The notes beneath the pieces were generated by a model. The model searched no databases. It was not told where the DNA came from and saw nothing but the letters and a program-made list of their open reading frames with translations. Shown one piece after another: positions 8,684-17,631 of a stretch of 64,000 nucleotides of DNA. The stretch lies in assembly GCF_001418205.1 (NCBI RefSeq), contig NZ_LIQF01000001.1, positions 124,001-188,000 on the forward strand. The letters run 5' to 3'. The first letter of the stretch is position 1, and the number at the start of each line of letters is the position of its first letter. The translations under genes were made by a program, and so were the position numbers. Source of the DNA: Marinomonas fungiae (GTDB taxonomy: Bacteria > Pseudomonadota > Gammaproteobacteria > Pseudomonadales > Marinomonadaceae).

Positions 8684-9193
8684 CTACTGACCCTCTTTGC
8701 TTAAACGACGCGCACTGGCAACTGAACAAATAAAGTCGCGCAGTGAGTAACAAGTACAACCAATTGCTGCCAACATGATTGAAGCTTGTGGCAGCCAGAT
8801 AGGAATCCCCATACCCGGAGAGGATTGCGGACGACGCATACCCCAAGCCAACATACGGTACGACAACACAACGAAGAATACGCAGATCGTAAAAGTGATG
8901 AGTGAAATAAAAGCCTTATGTATTAGCTTCATCCGCTCATCAGTGATTTGAAGTTCAACAAAGTCAACCACTAGGTGTTCATTGCGACGACTAGCAATTA
9001 AACCACCCAGCATATAAAGCCACATACCAAATAGCATAATCAGCTCAAGTAGGCCGACGATAGACCAACCGAACACATAACGAGCCAATACTAGAAACAG
9101 CATCAGGCCAACCACTAATAGGCTCGACACAAACGCCGCAGCCTCTAACAACCAGCCGACACGTTTATCTAAGTTAGAAAAAAACGTAAACAT
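8684..9193 (-). CDS. dctQ: TRAP transporter small permease, DctQ family
   Basis: 169 residues with four predicted membrane helices. The DctQ pattern includes FGWSIVGLLELIMLFGMWLYMLGG and the region NEHLVVDF in the central part. It pairs with DctM in the inner membrane. ATG 9193 has a GGAG site six bases upstream. A terminator-like hairpin separates it from dctP, which probably lowers its expression relative to the binding protein. Confidence 0.9.
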   Translation of the reverse strand: MFTFFSNLDKRVGWLLEAAAFVSSLLVVGLMLFLVLARYVFGWSIVGLLELIMLFGMWLYMLGGLIASRRNEHLVVDFVELQITDERMKLIHKAFISLITFTICVFFVVLSYRMLAWGMRRPQSSPGMGIPIWLPQASIMLAAIGCTCYSLRDFICSVASARRLSKEGQ

Positions 9194-9210
9194 TATTGCT
9201 CCAGTTTAAG

Positions 9211-9236
9211 AAAAAACCAGCCCGAGATGGGCTGGT
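9211..9236 (-). terminator. Intercistronic attenuator between dctP and dctQ
   Basis: The stem ACCAGCCC/GGGCTGGT has a 5-base loop and is followed on the minus strand by six T. It is a full Rho-independent terminator inside the operon, as expected where the binding protein is needed in excess over the permease. Confidence 0.75.
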
Positions 9237-9265
9237 CTAAAAGGAGTTACTTCAGCAATGACAAC

Positions 9266-10273
9266 TTATAAAGGTGAAGCATTTTTGCGGATCACATCCA
9301 TGATCTCAGAACCGATCTCATCGTCCATTAGAGGCCATACTTTCTCACGCGCAGCCTTGGCAAATTCACGGATTTGCTCATCGCTTGGCTCAAAGTATTC
9401 CATGCCTGCTTTTTGTGCTTCCGCAATGTAGTGATCGTCTTGCTCTTTTGCCGCTTTAAACTGGTCATTCATGACTTCCGTTGCAGCTTCTTGAACAATT
9501 TTCTGCTCTTCTTCCGTCATGTTATCCCAAGCATCAAGGTTCATAGAAAGAACGCCTGTCATGAAGAAGTGCTTGGTTTGAACGAAGTAGTCAAGAGAGT
9601 CACGGAAGTACTCGTAATCCCAGTAAATAACGTTGCCCGCTTCACCGTCTACTACACCCGTTTGTAGAGCCGTGTATACTTCGCCCCAGTCGATCGCAGC
9701 CGTTTGGTAACCTAGCGCTTGCATCGTTTGCGGCGCTGGGAATACCGTCATCGTACGTACTTTCAGACCTTCAGCATCTTTGATAGTAAGCGCGTATTTA
9801 CCACGTGAACCAACACCGTTAAAACCTTCTGGCCAAGGGCCAAAGAATTTCAAACCGATGTCTTGGTAAACACCACCCAACATATTGTTTACCCAACCAC
9901 CTGGGCTGTAGGCTTTAAGCGCTTCATCCCAAGATAGCGTCATGTAAGGTGTGTAGATAACACCGATACGCTTGTCGTATGACGTCATTGGCCAGTTCAA
10001 CATTACGTCAACGTCACCTGCAACGTGAAGGTCAAAAACTTCTTGCTGACCGCCTAACTCGTTTTGGTAGAAAACGCGCGTTTCGATTTCACCATTAGAT
10101 TTTTGCTCAATGAGTTCACCCCATTTCTTAAGAGCGTCACCTGCTGGTGATCCCGCTGTTCCTGAGTCAGTTGCTAGACGTAATGTCAGTGCATCCGCAC
10201 TGGCACTCATCAAACACGCTGTCGCCACAGCTGTTGAAAGCAATGTTCTGAACTTATTTTGGATGCCTTTCAT
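9266..10273 (-). CDS. dctP: TRAP transporter substrate-binding protein, DctP family
   Basis: 335 residues with a signal peptide ending near SASA-DALTLRLATDS. The DctP/TeaA pattern is clear: KKWGELIEQKSNGEIETRVF, ELGGQQEVFDLHVAGDVDV, GLKVRTM (the Arg that salt-bridges a substrate carboxylate) and TGVVDGEAGNVIYW. I chose ATG 10273, which has an AAAGGAAC site. The upstream in-frame start at 10309 adds residues before the signal peptide. It delivers a carboxylate-containing solute to DctQM. The solute is unknown. Confidence 0.9.
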   Translation of the reverse strand: MKGIQNKFRTLLSTAVATACLMSASADALTLRLATDSGTAGSPAGDALKKWGELIEQKSNGEIETRVFYQNELGGQQEVFDLHVAGDVDVMLNWPMTSYDKRIGVIYTPYMTLSWDEALKAYSPGGWVNNMLGGVYQDIGLKFFGPWPEGFNGVGSRGKYALTIKDAEGLKVRTMTVFPAPQTMQALGYQTAAIDWGEVYTALQTGVVDGEAGNVIYWDYEYFRDSLDYFVQTKHFFMTGVLSMNLDAWDNMTEEEQKIVQEAATEVMNDQFKAAKEQDDHYIAEAQKAGMEYFEPSDEQIREFAKAAREKVWPLMDDEIGSEIMDVIRKNASPL

Positions 10274-11073
10274 GTAGTTCGTTCCTTTCTTTTTTGATAC
10301 GAGCAACACGAGGTTGCCGCGAAAAGTGTCTTGAATAACATCTCGCTAGAGCAAGCGAGCGCGCCATTCAAAGCACCACCATTTATATCGGATCGGTCGC
10401 ATACCCTGCTTACGACTTTTCTTACATAATGCTTACACAATTACACATTTCTAATATTAACATGTTCTAATAAGCGACAATTAGAGATAGTATTTATGTC
10501 GCAAATGATGCTTGACTTCCATTCAGGCCATTAGCGAGTGCATTTTCATTGGTAACATGAAAGTCATTGAAAAATATTAACATATATCATTTTTTCAAAG
10601 TAGACATAGATTTTTAGAGCTGCTAAACGGTAGGATTTTCAAAAAAATCTGAGTATACGTGTCGCTATTGATTTAACCAAAATAGCGCCATTTTGATGCT
10701 AATCAACTTATCCCTATAAAAAAGCAAGAACCAAGACAAAGCGTTCTATTTACGACATCAACCCTCGTCTGGCTTGCTGACTGTGACCTGATCGTTATTT
10801 TTCACCCCAACATCCGACGCCTTAGAAATAGCATCATTGATGCCGTGCTGGTCGAATTACTGGCCCAACTTGTAACCGCCTCCTGCATGCCGAATAATTA
10901 AAGTAATCACTTGTTACGAATTTTTATGGCACGCATTTAGCGACTTCATGGCAAGTTTGACTGAGCCAAAGGAATACGACACGAATCACACAACAATTGG
11001 TCGGTACGAGGCAACCCACGCACGCTATAGAACTCTACAATGCAGTATCACTAACTCAATAAATGGATCTGTC
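10274..11073. other. 800-base non-coding interval between dctP and the cupin gene
   Basis: No convincing gene. It must hold the divergent promoters for dctPQM and the cupin gene. Two items stand out. One is a sigma-54-like element at 10927-10941 directed at the cupin gene. The other is a short open minus-strand stretch at about 10758-10856 that reads like natural protein (GINDAISKASDVGVKNNDQ) but has no start codon. An inverted repeat CTCGCT/AGCGAG lies at 10342-10359, about 70 bases upstream of dctP. Confidence 0.5.
10927..10941 (+). promoter_or_regulatory. Candidate sigma-54 (-24/-12) promoter ahead of the cupin gene
   Basis: TGGCACGCATTTAGC compared with TGGCACGnnnnTTGC: the -24 block is perfect, the invariant GG and GC are exactly spaced, and there is one mismatch in the -12 block. 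It lies about 130 bases upstream of the cupin start. No matching activator site was recognised. Confidence 0.4.
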
Positions 11074-11418
11074 ATGTCTGATTTCATTACTGTAATGCGC
11101 GAAACTTGCCCAACTCCTGTTGTTGATGCAACTAAATGGAAACGCATCGAGGGCGAACCACACACAGTTAACCTAAACGCTTACCTATCTGAAGATGGCA
11201 GCAAAATCATGGGTACGTGGATCTGTACTCCTGGTAAATTCGAAGTAGCGTACGACAAGTGGGAATTCTGTCACTTCCTAGAAGGTTACTGCATCATCAC
11301 TCCTGAAGGCGAAGAGCCTAAACACCTTAAAGGCGGCGATGTGTTCGTAATCGAGCCAGGTATGAAAGGTACTTGGGAAGTTGTTGAAACAGTTCGTAAA
11401 TACTTCGTATTCGCGTAA
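11074..11418 (+). CDS. Cupin domain-containing protein (DUF861/COG3450 type)
   Basis: 114 residues forming one small beta-barrel. The pattern is GTWICTPGKFEVAYDKWEFCHFLEGYCIITPEG (split here only by loops), then GGDVFVIEPGMKGTWEV near the end, as in the cupin_3 family related to ureidoglycine aminohydrolase and EutQ. The metal-ligand His set is reduced. I chose ATG 11074. The frame is open upstream to 10948, but those residues look non-protein. Codon choice looks like that of a well-expressed gene. It is monocistronic, and the function is unknown. Confidence 0.8.
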   Translation: MSDFITVMRETCPTPVVDATKWKRIEGEPHTVNLNAYLSEDGSKIMGTWICTPGKFEVAYDKWEFCHFLEGYCIITPEGEEPKHLKGGDVFVIEPGMKGTWEVVETVRKYFVFA

Positions 11419-11428
11419 GAATCTGTTC

Positions 11429-11451
11429 GCGCCTGCCGCCTAGGCAGGCGC
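11429..11451 (+). terminator. Hairpin terminator after the cupin gene
   Basis: A 9-base perfect stem GCGCCTGCC/GGCAGGCGC with loop GCCTA, 10 bases after the stop. The T tract is weak (CTTT), so termination may be partial. Confidence 0.6.
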
Positions 11452-11546
11452 ACCTTTACCGTCCGAACGCAATTTCCGCGCTTTAGTCACAGCCTTCCCA
11501 ATCAGCAAGACGTATGGTTTTGCAAGACTTCTTAACATTTTGTTTA

Positions 11547-11565
11547 CTTATTTAACTTAAATAAG
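11547..11565. promoter_or_regulatory. Perfect AT-rich palindrome upstream of the antiporter gene
   Basis: CTTATTTAA-C-TTAAATAAG, two 9-base arms with a single-base spacer, lies about 180 bases upstream of nhaP in a 324-base gap. It looks more like an operator than a hairpin. No known regulator motif was recognised. Confidence 0.4.
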
Positions 11566-11742
11566 TGTTTTTCTAGGATAAGCAAAATAAATCGGAACTT
11601 TTATTGCTTAGAGGCATATACTACCGACGTTCTCGTGTTTAAAACTAAACGTCGACTGTCTGCTTTCCCTACAAGCACCCAACCCTTCCCTTCATTTGTG
11701 GGCGTTTAGTTGTAAACATGCTTGCCAATTTATGGGAACTAT

Positions 11743-13020
11743 ATGAACGCTTGGTACTTCCTCTGTCTTTTATCCGTTGTCGCGATTTTAATCGCATTCA
11801 GTAATCAATATGTCTTAAAACTGCAAACCACCATTGCAATCACAACCGGCTCGGTTGTCATCTCATTATTATTAATGGGATTCACTCAGTTTTATGACAA
11901 CAGTTTCACTGAAGCCATCAGCACCTCCGTCGCTAGCCTAAACTTTAATATGCTGTTGCTTAACGGCATGCTTGGTTTTTTGCTGTTCGCAGGGGCGCTT
12001 GAAATTGATTTAAAACTACTACGGCATCAGCGTTGGGAAATCGCCATCATGGCGTTTATCTCAACCATCATTTCCACTTTTATTGTAGGCGCCCTCTGCT
12101 ACGGGACGCTGCATCTATTAGGCTGGAATCTGCCCTTTATTTACTGCCTACTGTTTGGCGCTTTGATCAGCCCAACTGACCCAATTGCGGTATTAGCTAT
12201 CATTAAGAAAATGAACGCACCGGAGCGCATTTCAGTACAAGTGGAGGGAGAATCACTGTTTAACGATGGTATTGGCTTGGTGATCTTTACCACTATTTTC
12301 GCCCTTGCATTCTCTGGTGAAACACCCACTTTTTCAGGCGTGGCAGAGCTTTTCCTAGTAGACGCGGTCGGTGGTGTGGCATTTGGTCTTGTTATTGCTC
12401 TGATCGCTCACTGGCTTATCCGCACCAGTCACGATACCAGTATCGAGCTGCTCATTACCCTTTGCATTCCAACCGCAGGTTACGCGCTGGCCAATGTCAT
12501 TGGCATTTCAGGCCCTTTGGCGATGGTAGTCAGCGGCATTTTTATTGGCAACGTAACGCACACGAAAGGTTTTTCAGAGGCCAGCCAGACTACTATGCAT
12601 CACTTCTGGCACACGATTGATGCTTTCTTGAACTCATTACTGTTTATCTTGATTGGTCTATTAGTGGTGGTTCTACCAGTCACATGGGAGCAAGTCGGTT
12701 TAGGCATTTTAATGATCCCAATTGTATTGCTAGCACGCTTTATCAGTGTCGGCGCCATGTATAAGATCTTTCGCCGCTTCCGCAGCTACGATCCACACTC
12801 AGTGAAAATCTTAACTTGGGGAGGCTTGCGTGGAGGGTTGGCATTAGCAATGGCCGCATCGATTCCACAGGGAGAGATTATGATTAATAACTCGGACTAT
12901 CACACCTTAATCGTGGTCGTGACCTACATTGTGGTCATTTTCTCAATCATTGTGCAGGGTTCAACCATTTCTCCGATCATCCAGCGCAGCATTGACGAAG
13001 GCAAAACCGTAGAGTCCTAG
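11743..13020 (+). CDS. Na+/H+ antiporter of the CPA1 (NhaP) family
   Basis: 425 residues with about 12 membrane helices. The diagnostic CPA1 signature is present: GALISPTDPIAVLAI followed by EGESLFNDGIGLVIF, which contain the two conserved Asp of the ion site. Late in the protein is GGLRGGLALAMA. It exchanges sodium (or another cation) for protons at the inner membrane, fitting a marine lifestyle. I chose ATG 11743, which has a GGGA site. A TTG seven codons upstream is less likely. It is monocistronic, with a strong terminator after it. Confidence 0.9.
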   Translation: MNAWYFLCLLSVVAILIAFSNQYVLKLQTTIAITTGSVVISLLLMGFTQFYDNSFTEAISTSVASLNFNMLLLNGMLGFLLFAGALEIDLKLLRHQRWEIAIMAFISTIISTFIVGALCYGTLHLLGWNLPFIYCLLFGALISPTDPIAVLAIIKKMNAPERISVQVEGESLFNDGIGLVIFTTIFALAFSGETPTFSGVAELFLVDAVGGVAFGLVIALIAHWLIRTSHDTSIELLITLCIPTAGYALANVIGISGPLAMVVSGIFIGNVTHTKGFSEASQTTMHHFWHTIDAFLNSLLFILIGLLVVVLPVTWEQVGLGILMIPIVLLARFISVGAMYKIFRRFRSYDPHSVKILTWGGLRGGLALAMAASIPQGEIMINNSDYHTLIVVVTYIVVIFSIIVQGSTISPIIQRSIDEGKTVES

Positions 13021-13040
13021 CCACTAGAAAATTGTTCACT

Positions 13041-13068
13041 CCACTGCCAAACAAGCGTTTGGCAGTGG
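13041..13068. terminator. Bidirectional terminator between antiporter and GGDEF genes
   Basis: A 12-base perfect stem CCACTGCCAAAC/GTTTGGCAGTGG with loop AAGC, between convergent genes and followed on the plus strand by TTATTCTATTCT. Confidence 0.8.
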
Positions 13069-13073
13069 TTATT

Positions 13074-14840
13074 CTATTCTGTCACATTATTCTTTGAGAA
13101 AACCTTGACGCGGTTTCGCCCTAATGATTTGGCTTGATATAGGGCTTCATCCGCACGACCAAACAATCGATCAATGCTGATAGCAGATTCAGAATGCTCA
13201 TGGCATTGGGCAATGCCTGCGGAGATCGTCACCGACACAGCTTGCTCGTCGGTTATTGGTACTTTCTGAGCTTCTACCGCTATTCGAATCTGCTCCGCAA
13301 TTTCGAATGCCTTTTGTTGATCCACATCTATCAGCATGATTGCAAATTCTTCTCCACCGATTCGCCCGACCAGATTTACGTCTTCAACAGTATCCAACAT
13401 AATCCCAGCGACTTGGATAAGCACTTTATCTCCCGCCCTGTGACCAAAGCGATCATTAATTTGTTTGAAATGATCAATATCCAGCATTATCATGCAATAC
13501 GGGGTCTTGTCTACTATCAAGGTTTCTAGTGTCTGCTCAGCGGACTCAAAAAAATGTCCTCGGTTTGAAAGCCCCGTCAAATGATCAAAGTTGGCGCGTT
13601 TTTCCAGCGCTTGCTGCCCTCGGCGATTTTCAATGGCCACACTGGCTAAGTTACTCGCAAAGTCTATTAGCTCAAGGTGCTGTTCGGTTGGGACTGATGG
13701 ATAAGGGTAATAAATGGCAAACGTCCCCAATACCTCGCCTGAACTGGCGATAATTGGATCGGACCAGCAAGACTTTACGCCAGCCAAATCCGCCAAATGA
13801 GTAAAGTTCTGCCACAACTCACTATCATAAATATTCTCGACGACTACACGCTCTTTACGATAAACCGCAGTACCACATGAGCCAATGGACGGTCCTACAG
13901 CAACACCATCAATCGCTTTCAAATAGCTATTAGGCAAATTAGGGGCAACATAACTGCGCAACCGTTGACTTCCATCTACCATTAACACACTGCAAATTGA
14001 GCCCGGTAACTCAGATTGCACTTGCTCCACCAAAGCCAACATGATGTCTTTAAGCTTACTTCCTTTCGCCACCATTTCTAGCAAGCGAGCACTGACCTGC
14101 AACCGTTCTTGGATATTAAAGTAGTCAGTCACGTCAATATAACTCACTAAACGTCGACACCCCATGTAGGTGACTGTCAATTCTACATGTCGTAAGGAGC
14201 CATCTTTACAAGCCACCACCAATGAGGTTTTTTTTGTAAGATCGCCACGTTTCTGAGCTTCTAGGCTGTTTTCATAATAAGGCAGTAGAACCGTTTGACG
14301 ATAAACCTCATCGGGGAAGGCCTTTTCAAACCATTGAACCAGTGTAGGAATGTCAGAGTGACAGTAGCCAAACATTTGTTCAAAAGAAGGGTTTATGTAT
14401 TCAATTTCCCCCGTCTCTATATTTGACCAACCAACAGCCATAGAGGAAACCTGCAAAATTTGCTTCAGGGGTAATAGGTCCTGTTCAAACGAGAACTCTA
14501 CACCTTTGCTCGGCAGTTTAGCTGCGACCTCAAATTGTAATCGACTGGTCAAGCTATCCAATAATGCTTGAATTTTCGGCGGGACTTGATTCTGATTAAC
14601 CGCTGTCTTTTGGCTCACAACACACACGAAAAAAGGCTCGCATCCGGCAATATTTACCGAGCGTTGAAAACTCTGTTTCACATCCAAATGTTGTCCACTT
14701 AAACAGGGGCGAGCCACGACAAAGCCATCACCATCCATAAGATAAGCAATGCATGAACTTATCTGATAAAAATTATCCAATATCTCAGACAAGTCCTTTA
14801 AACCCATTATCTCTAATAGTGATAGCGCTTTATCGGACAT
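13074..14840 (-). CDS. PAS-GAF-GGDEF diguanylate cyclase
   Basis: 588 residues. Order: an N-terminal sensory region (1-120), a PAS domain (about 145-250, MAVGWSNIETGEIEYINPSF), a GAF domain (about 265-415, PGSICSVLM...GPSIGSCGTAVYRKERV), and a GGDEF domain from FDHLTGLSNR. The active site GGEEF lies at residues about 495-499, so it should make c-di-GMP from GTP. The RxxD product-inhibition site is absent (E and N at those positions). I chose ATG 14840. A TTG four codons upstream also exists. No membrane segment or signal is seen, so it is probably cytosolic. The input signal is unknown. Confidence 0.88.
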   Translation of the reverse strand: MSDKALSLLEIMGLKDLSEILDNFYQISSCIAYLMDGDGFVVARPCLSGQHLDVKQSFQRSVNIAGCEPFFVCVVSQKTAVNQNQVPPKIQALLDSLTSRLQFEVAAKLPSKGVEFSFEQDLLPLKQILQVSSMAVGWSNIETGEIEYINPSFEQMFGYCHSDIPTLVQWFEKAFPDEVYRQTVLLPYYENSLEAQKRGDLTKKTSLVVACKDGSLRHVELTVTYMGCRRLVSYIDVTDYFNIQERLQVSARLLEMVAKGSKLKDIMLALVEQVQSELPGSICSVLMVDGSQRLRSYVAPNLPNSYLKAIDGVAVGPSIGSCGTAVYRKERVVVENIYDSELWQNFTHLADLAGVKSCWSDPIIASSGEVLGTFAIYYPYPSVPTEQHLELIDFASNLASVAIENRRGQQALEKRANFDHLTGLSNRGHFFESAEQTLETLIVDKTPYCMIMLDIDHFKQINDRFGHRAGDKVLIQVAGIMLDTVEDVNLVGRIGGEEFAIMLIDVDQQKAFEIAEQIRIAVEAQKVPITDEQAVSVTISAGIAQCHEHSESAISIDRLFGRADEALYQAKSLGRNRVKVFSKNNVTE

Positions 14841-15045
14841 ATATTTTGACAACCTAAAAATACATCTTATTGATGTTAGTTTACTGCAGCATGTACTGCA
14901 TGGCTATTGTATTCTAATTAGCTAATTAAGCTGCGAATGATCACTTTGCTTCCTAGGCACTGGTCCCGATAATCTTAACAACCTAACTTTACAACCACGA
15001 TATTAAGAGCACATCAGGCAAAAATCTGACTAAGGCGAGTCCAAA

Positions 15046-15468
15046 ATGGCAACAAGCACACCGAATCAATTCCTTGGCATTATCAAGCAGCTCAACGCTG
15101 GAGCCGTAAATTCAGAAGTCGTTTTGGATATTGGCGCAAACCAATCTGTCGTTGCGATCGTCACACAAGAAAGCGTCACCAATCTTAGCTTAGCGATTGG
15201 CCATGAATGCATAGCTCTGATTAAAGCTTCATCCGTTATTTTAAGCAGCGACACAAACGTCGTTACTAGCGCGCGCAACAAACTGGTAGGGGTCATTTCT
15301 CAAATCGAAATCGGTGCCGTTAACTCCAACATCACACTGGACATTGGTGGAGGTCAACAAGTGAGTGCGATGGTTACCAATACCAGCGCAAATGAATTGG
15401 GCCTTGCTGTGGGCAACCACGCCTGCGCGCTTTTTAAAGCGCCAAGCGTTATTTTAATGGTTACCTAA
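15046..15468 (+). CDS. Di-Mop molybdate-binding protein (molbindin)
   Basis: 140 residues made of two tandem Mop/TOBE domains, residues about 5-70 and 75-140. Each has the pattern GxIxxxxxGAVNSxxxLDIG followed by (S/A)xSVIL. This is the layout of ModG-like molbindins, cytoplasmic proteins that store molybdate or tungstate as oligomers. The repeats closely resemble the two Mop domains of the ModE in this window. ATG 15046 has an AAGGCGAG ribosome site. It stands alone between two GGDEF genes, 9 kb from modABC. Confidence 0.88.
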   Translation: MATSTPNQFLGIIKQLNAGAVNSEVVLDIGANQSVVAIVTQESVTNLSLAIGHECIALIKASSVILSSDTNVVTSARNKLVGVISQIEIGAVNSNITLDIGGGQQVSAMVTNTSANELGLAVGNHACALFKAPSVILMVT

Positions 15469-15484
15469 TCAAACACTCTTATCA

Positions 15485-16798
15485 TTAGGCTAGTGAGGCT
15501 TCTCGGACACCGCATTTACCCGCATGTTTAATGGTATACATGGCCCTGTCGGCTGCTTGAATAATTTCATCCAGAGTTTGGCCATGTAGCTGGTGAAAGG
15601 CCACGCCAATGCTGGCACTCACATTGATAGTACAACAGGGTGACACTTTTATCGGTATTTGGATTTGCGCCAGCAAGGCTTGGGCAACGTCAATGGCAAT
15701 ATCTTTATCAGCTATTTTATCCAACCAAATTAAGAACTCATCCCCACCTAAACGAACGGCTTTTCCTTTCCCTTCTACCGTATCACTTAATCGGCGCGCC
15801 ACTTGTGTCAGAACTTTGTTCCCGGTTTCGTGACCACAGTTATCGTTCACCTCTTTAAAACCATCTAGGTCAATATATAAGACCGCTAGAGGGTGGCCGG
15901 ATTGCTTTACAGACTGCATCAATGCGCGCTCTTGATCCATTAAGTAACGCAGCGATGGAATACCGGTCACGGCATCGTAGTGAGCCAATTGTCGCAGTTC
16001 TTCTTGAGCTATTTCCGCCACATCCAGAGCTTCATGTAGTGGCGTAACATCGTACTCAGACATCAACAACAGGAAATCTCCTGAGAGCGGGTGTCGCGTC
16101 ATACGCACATCTAGAGTGTGAATACGCTCGCCTTTTGCGGTGTGAACATGATACGTCCACTGACCACCCTGACCAGCAACGGCTTGCGCCAACATGGCTT
16201 TGCCTTCCTCAGGATTAACAAAGCGCTCTAGGAAAAAGTTGTCTTGGCTTAATCGATTTCGATTGATGTGTTTGTAAGTTTCCGTGGCAGCAGGATTTTC
16301 CACCACTGGATCACCTGTAAGAGTAAAACTGGTCACAGCCACATTGGTGTAGCGCATGGCTTCCACCAGCAATAAATTTTCTGGCGTATCTCCAAGATTC
16401 ACTTCTTCATTAATAAAAGCAATGATGCCACGATGCTTTTCTGACCCTAACAACACCGCCCGATGGCGCATGTATAGGGTTTTCGGTTTGCCGTTGGGAT
16501 AGGTGGTCCAAGGGTCAATTGTAAGGCCATTTTGCACCGCTAGCTCAAAAGTTTGGGCAGTGCGATCTTTAGCGCCTTGGGTATCGCCAGATAAATCTTT
16601 GTTTATGAGCTCATCCACATGATTTAAGCCCCAGAATTTTACGGCAGCAGAATTTCCCCACCACCAGCCGTGCTTGTCTAAATCGAAAAACCACACCACA
16701 TCAGGGATCAGCTCATACAAAGCAACGTCTGAATGATCTCGAATGTGAACAAGATGATCATATGAATGGGGTTCTAAGGGACTAGTTGGGACTGTCAT
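15485..16798 (-). CDS. PAS-GGDEF diguanylate cyclase
   Basis: 437 residues. It begins with a PAS-like domain (about 20-115, VALYELIPDVVWFFDLDKHG...WGNSAAVKFWGL), then a second PAS-like segment (125-260), then GGDEF from YDAVTGIPSLRYL with RLGGDEFLIWL at residues about 349-359. Catalytic residues are intact. The RxxD inhibitory site is missing. I chose ATG 16798, preceded by AGGGAGG. No membrane helix is seen. It is convergent with the Mop gene, with a 16-base gap. Confidence 0.87.
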   Translation of the reverse strand: MTVPTSPLEPHSYDHLVHIRDHSDVALYELIPDVVWFFDLDKHGWWWGNSAAVKFWGLNHVDELINKDLSGDTQGAKDRTAQTFELAVQNGLTIDPWTTYPNGKPKTLYMRHRAVLLGSEKHRGIIAFINEEVNLGDTPENLLLVEAMRYTNVAVTSFTLTGDPVVENPAATETYKHINRNRLSQDNFFLERFVNPEEGKAMLAQAVAGQGGQWTYHVHTAKGERIHTLDVRMTRHPLSGDFLLLMSEYDVTPLHEALDVAEIAQEELRQLAHYDAVTGIPSLRYLMDQERALMQSVKQSGHPLAVLYIDLDGFKEVNDNCGHETGNKVLTQVARRLSDTVEGKGKAVRLGGDEFLIWLDKIADKDIAIDVAQALLAQIQIPIKVSPCCTINVSASIGVAFHQLHGQTLDEIIQAADRAMYTIKHAGKCGVREASLA

Positions 16799-16883
16799 GG
16801 GCCTCCCTAGGGACACGCGATTTACATAGAAACCTTGTTATAGCCCGATTAGCCCATGATTCCAACCCTTCAAAGTTTAGAAA

Positions 16884-17486
16884 CTACGGTCTCGCTAAGA
16901 CCTCAAGCTCTTTGGTGAAGCTATAAAAGTCGCCCCCCATCTTACCTACGCTGTCTAACTTGCGCTGATTAATGGCACCCTCTTGATATAAATCATCTGC
17001 CACATAGACAGACAGTACATCCAGCATAACCAGAGTTCCGTTGCCAGCATCTTTACCAATACGAACAATCTCACGCAGGCGGCATTCATAACGCACCGGC
17101 GCCGCACTCACTGAACGAGGCTCAACCATTTGACTGGCTTCTGAATCAATCCCTGCAAAATCAAACTCACTCTGATCTGGTGGCAAATCGGCGCATGTCA
17201 GATTCATTTTTTCCAACGCTGTAGAATCCACCACATGCACCACACATTCTTTGGTCGCGATTAAATTTTTCAGCGTGTCTTTGTCTTCCCCAGTGCGAGG
17301 ATTTACTTGGGTGTAGCTGAGTACTGGCGGATTCACACTGACTACGCTGAAAAATGAGTATGGAGCAATATTATCGACACCCTCTTCAGATCGAGTGCTA
17401 ATCCAAGCAATAGGACGCGGCGTCACTCCACCCACCAATAAACGATAAACATCCGACGTCGCTAAAGATTCGGTAGCAATGTGCAT
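16884..17486 (-). CDS. Flavin reductase-like, FMN-binding split-barrel protein
   Basis: 200 residues. The family signature is clear: LLVGGVTPRPIAWISTRSEEGVDNIAPYSFFSVVSVNPP, with the RPIAWIST and NxAPYSFF flavin-binding segments spread over residues about 20-56. Later blocks are KDTLKNLI and ECRLREIV. Proteins of this type (flavoredoxin/FlaRed) bind FMN and pass electrons, but many have no assigned substrate. I chose ATG 17486, preceded by GGAGGG. It stands alone, just downstream of the TAXI operon terminator. Confidence 0.85.
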   Translation of the reverse strand: MHIATESLATSDVYRLLVGGVTPRPIAWISTRSEEGVDNIAPYSFFSVVSVNPPVLSYTQVNPRTGEDKDTLKNLIATKECVVHVVDSTALEKMNLTCADLPPDQSEFDFAGIDSEASQMVEPRSVSAAPVRYECRLREIVRIGKDAGNGTLVMLDVLSVYVADDLYQEGAINQRKLDSVGKMGGDFYSFTKELEVLARP

Positions 17487-17588
17487 ATCACCCTCCAATT
17501 AGGTAATCATTAAATTAGATTTAACTTATATATTTATCACGGACGATGCAAGACTTCATGCGACGATTATGTCAGGAGGCATAAAAAC

Positions 17589-17616
17589 AAAAATCGGAGC
17601 CTAAGCTCCGATTTTT
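17589..17616 (-). terminator. Terminator of the TAXI transporter operon
   Basis: A 12-base perfect stem AAAAATCGGAGC/GCTCCGATTTTT with loop CTAA, 16 bases past the permease stop. The T run on the minus strand makes it a strong Rho-independent terminator. Confidence 0.88.
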
Positions 17617-17631
17617 GAGTAGCACTATCAT

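Noticed and set aside
10351-10366. Possible sigma-54 promoter before dctP (TGGCGCG...TTGC on the minus strand)
   Set aside because: The spacing is one base too long. Sigma-54 tolerates this poorly, and no activator site was seen.
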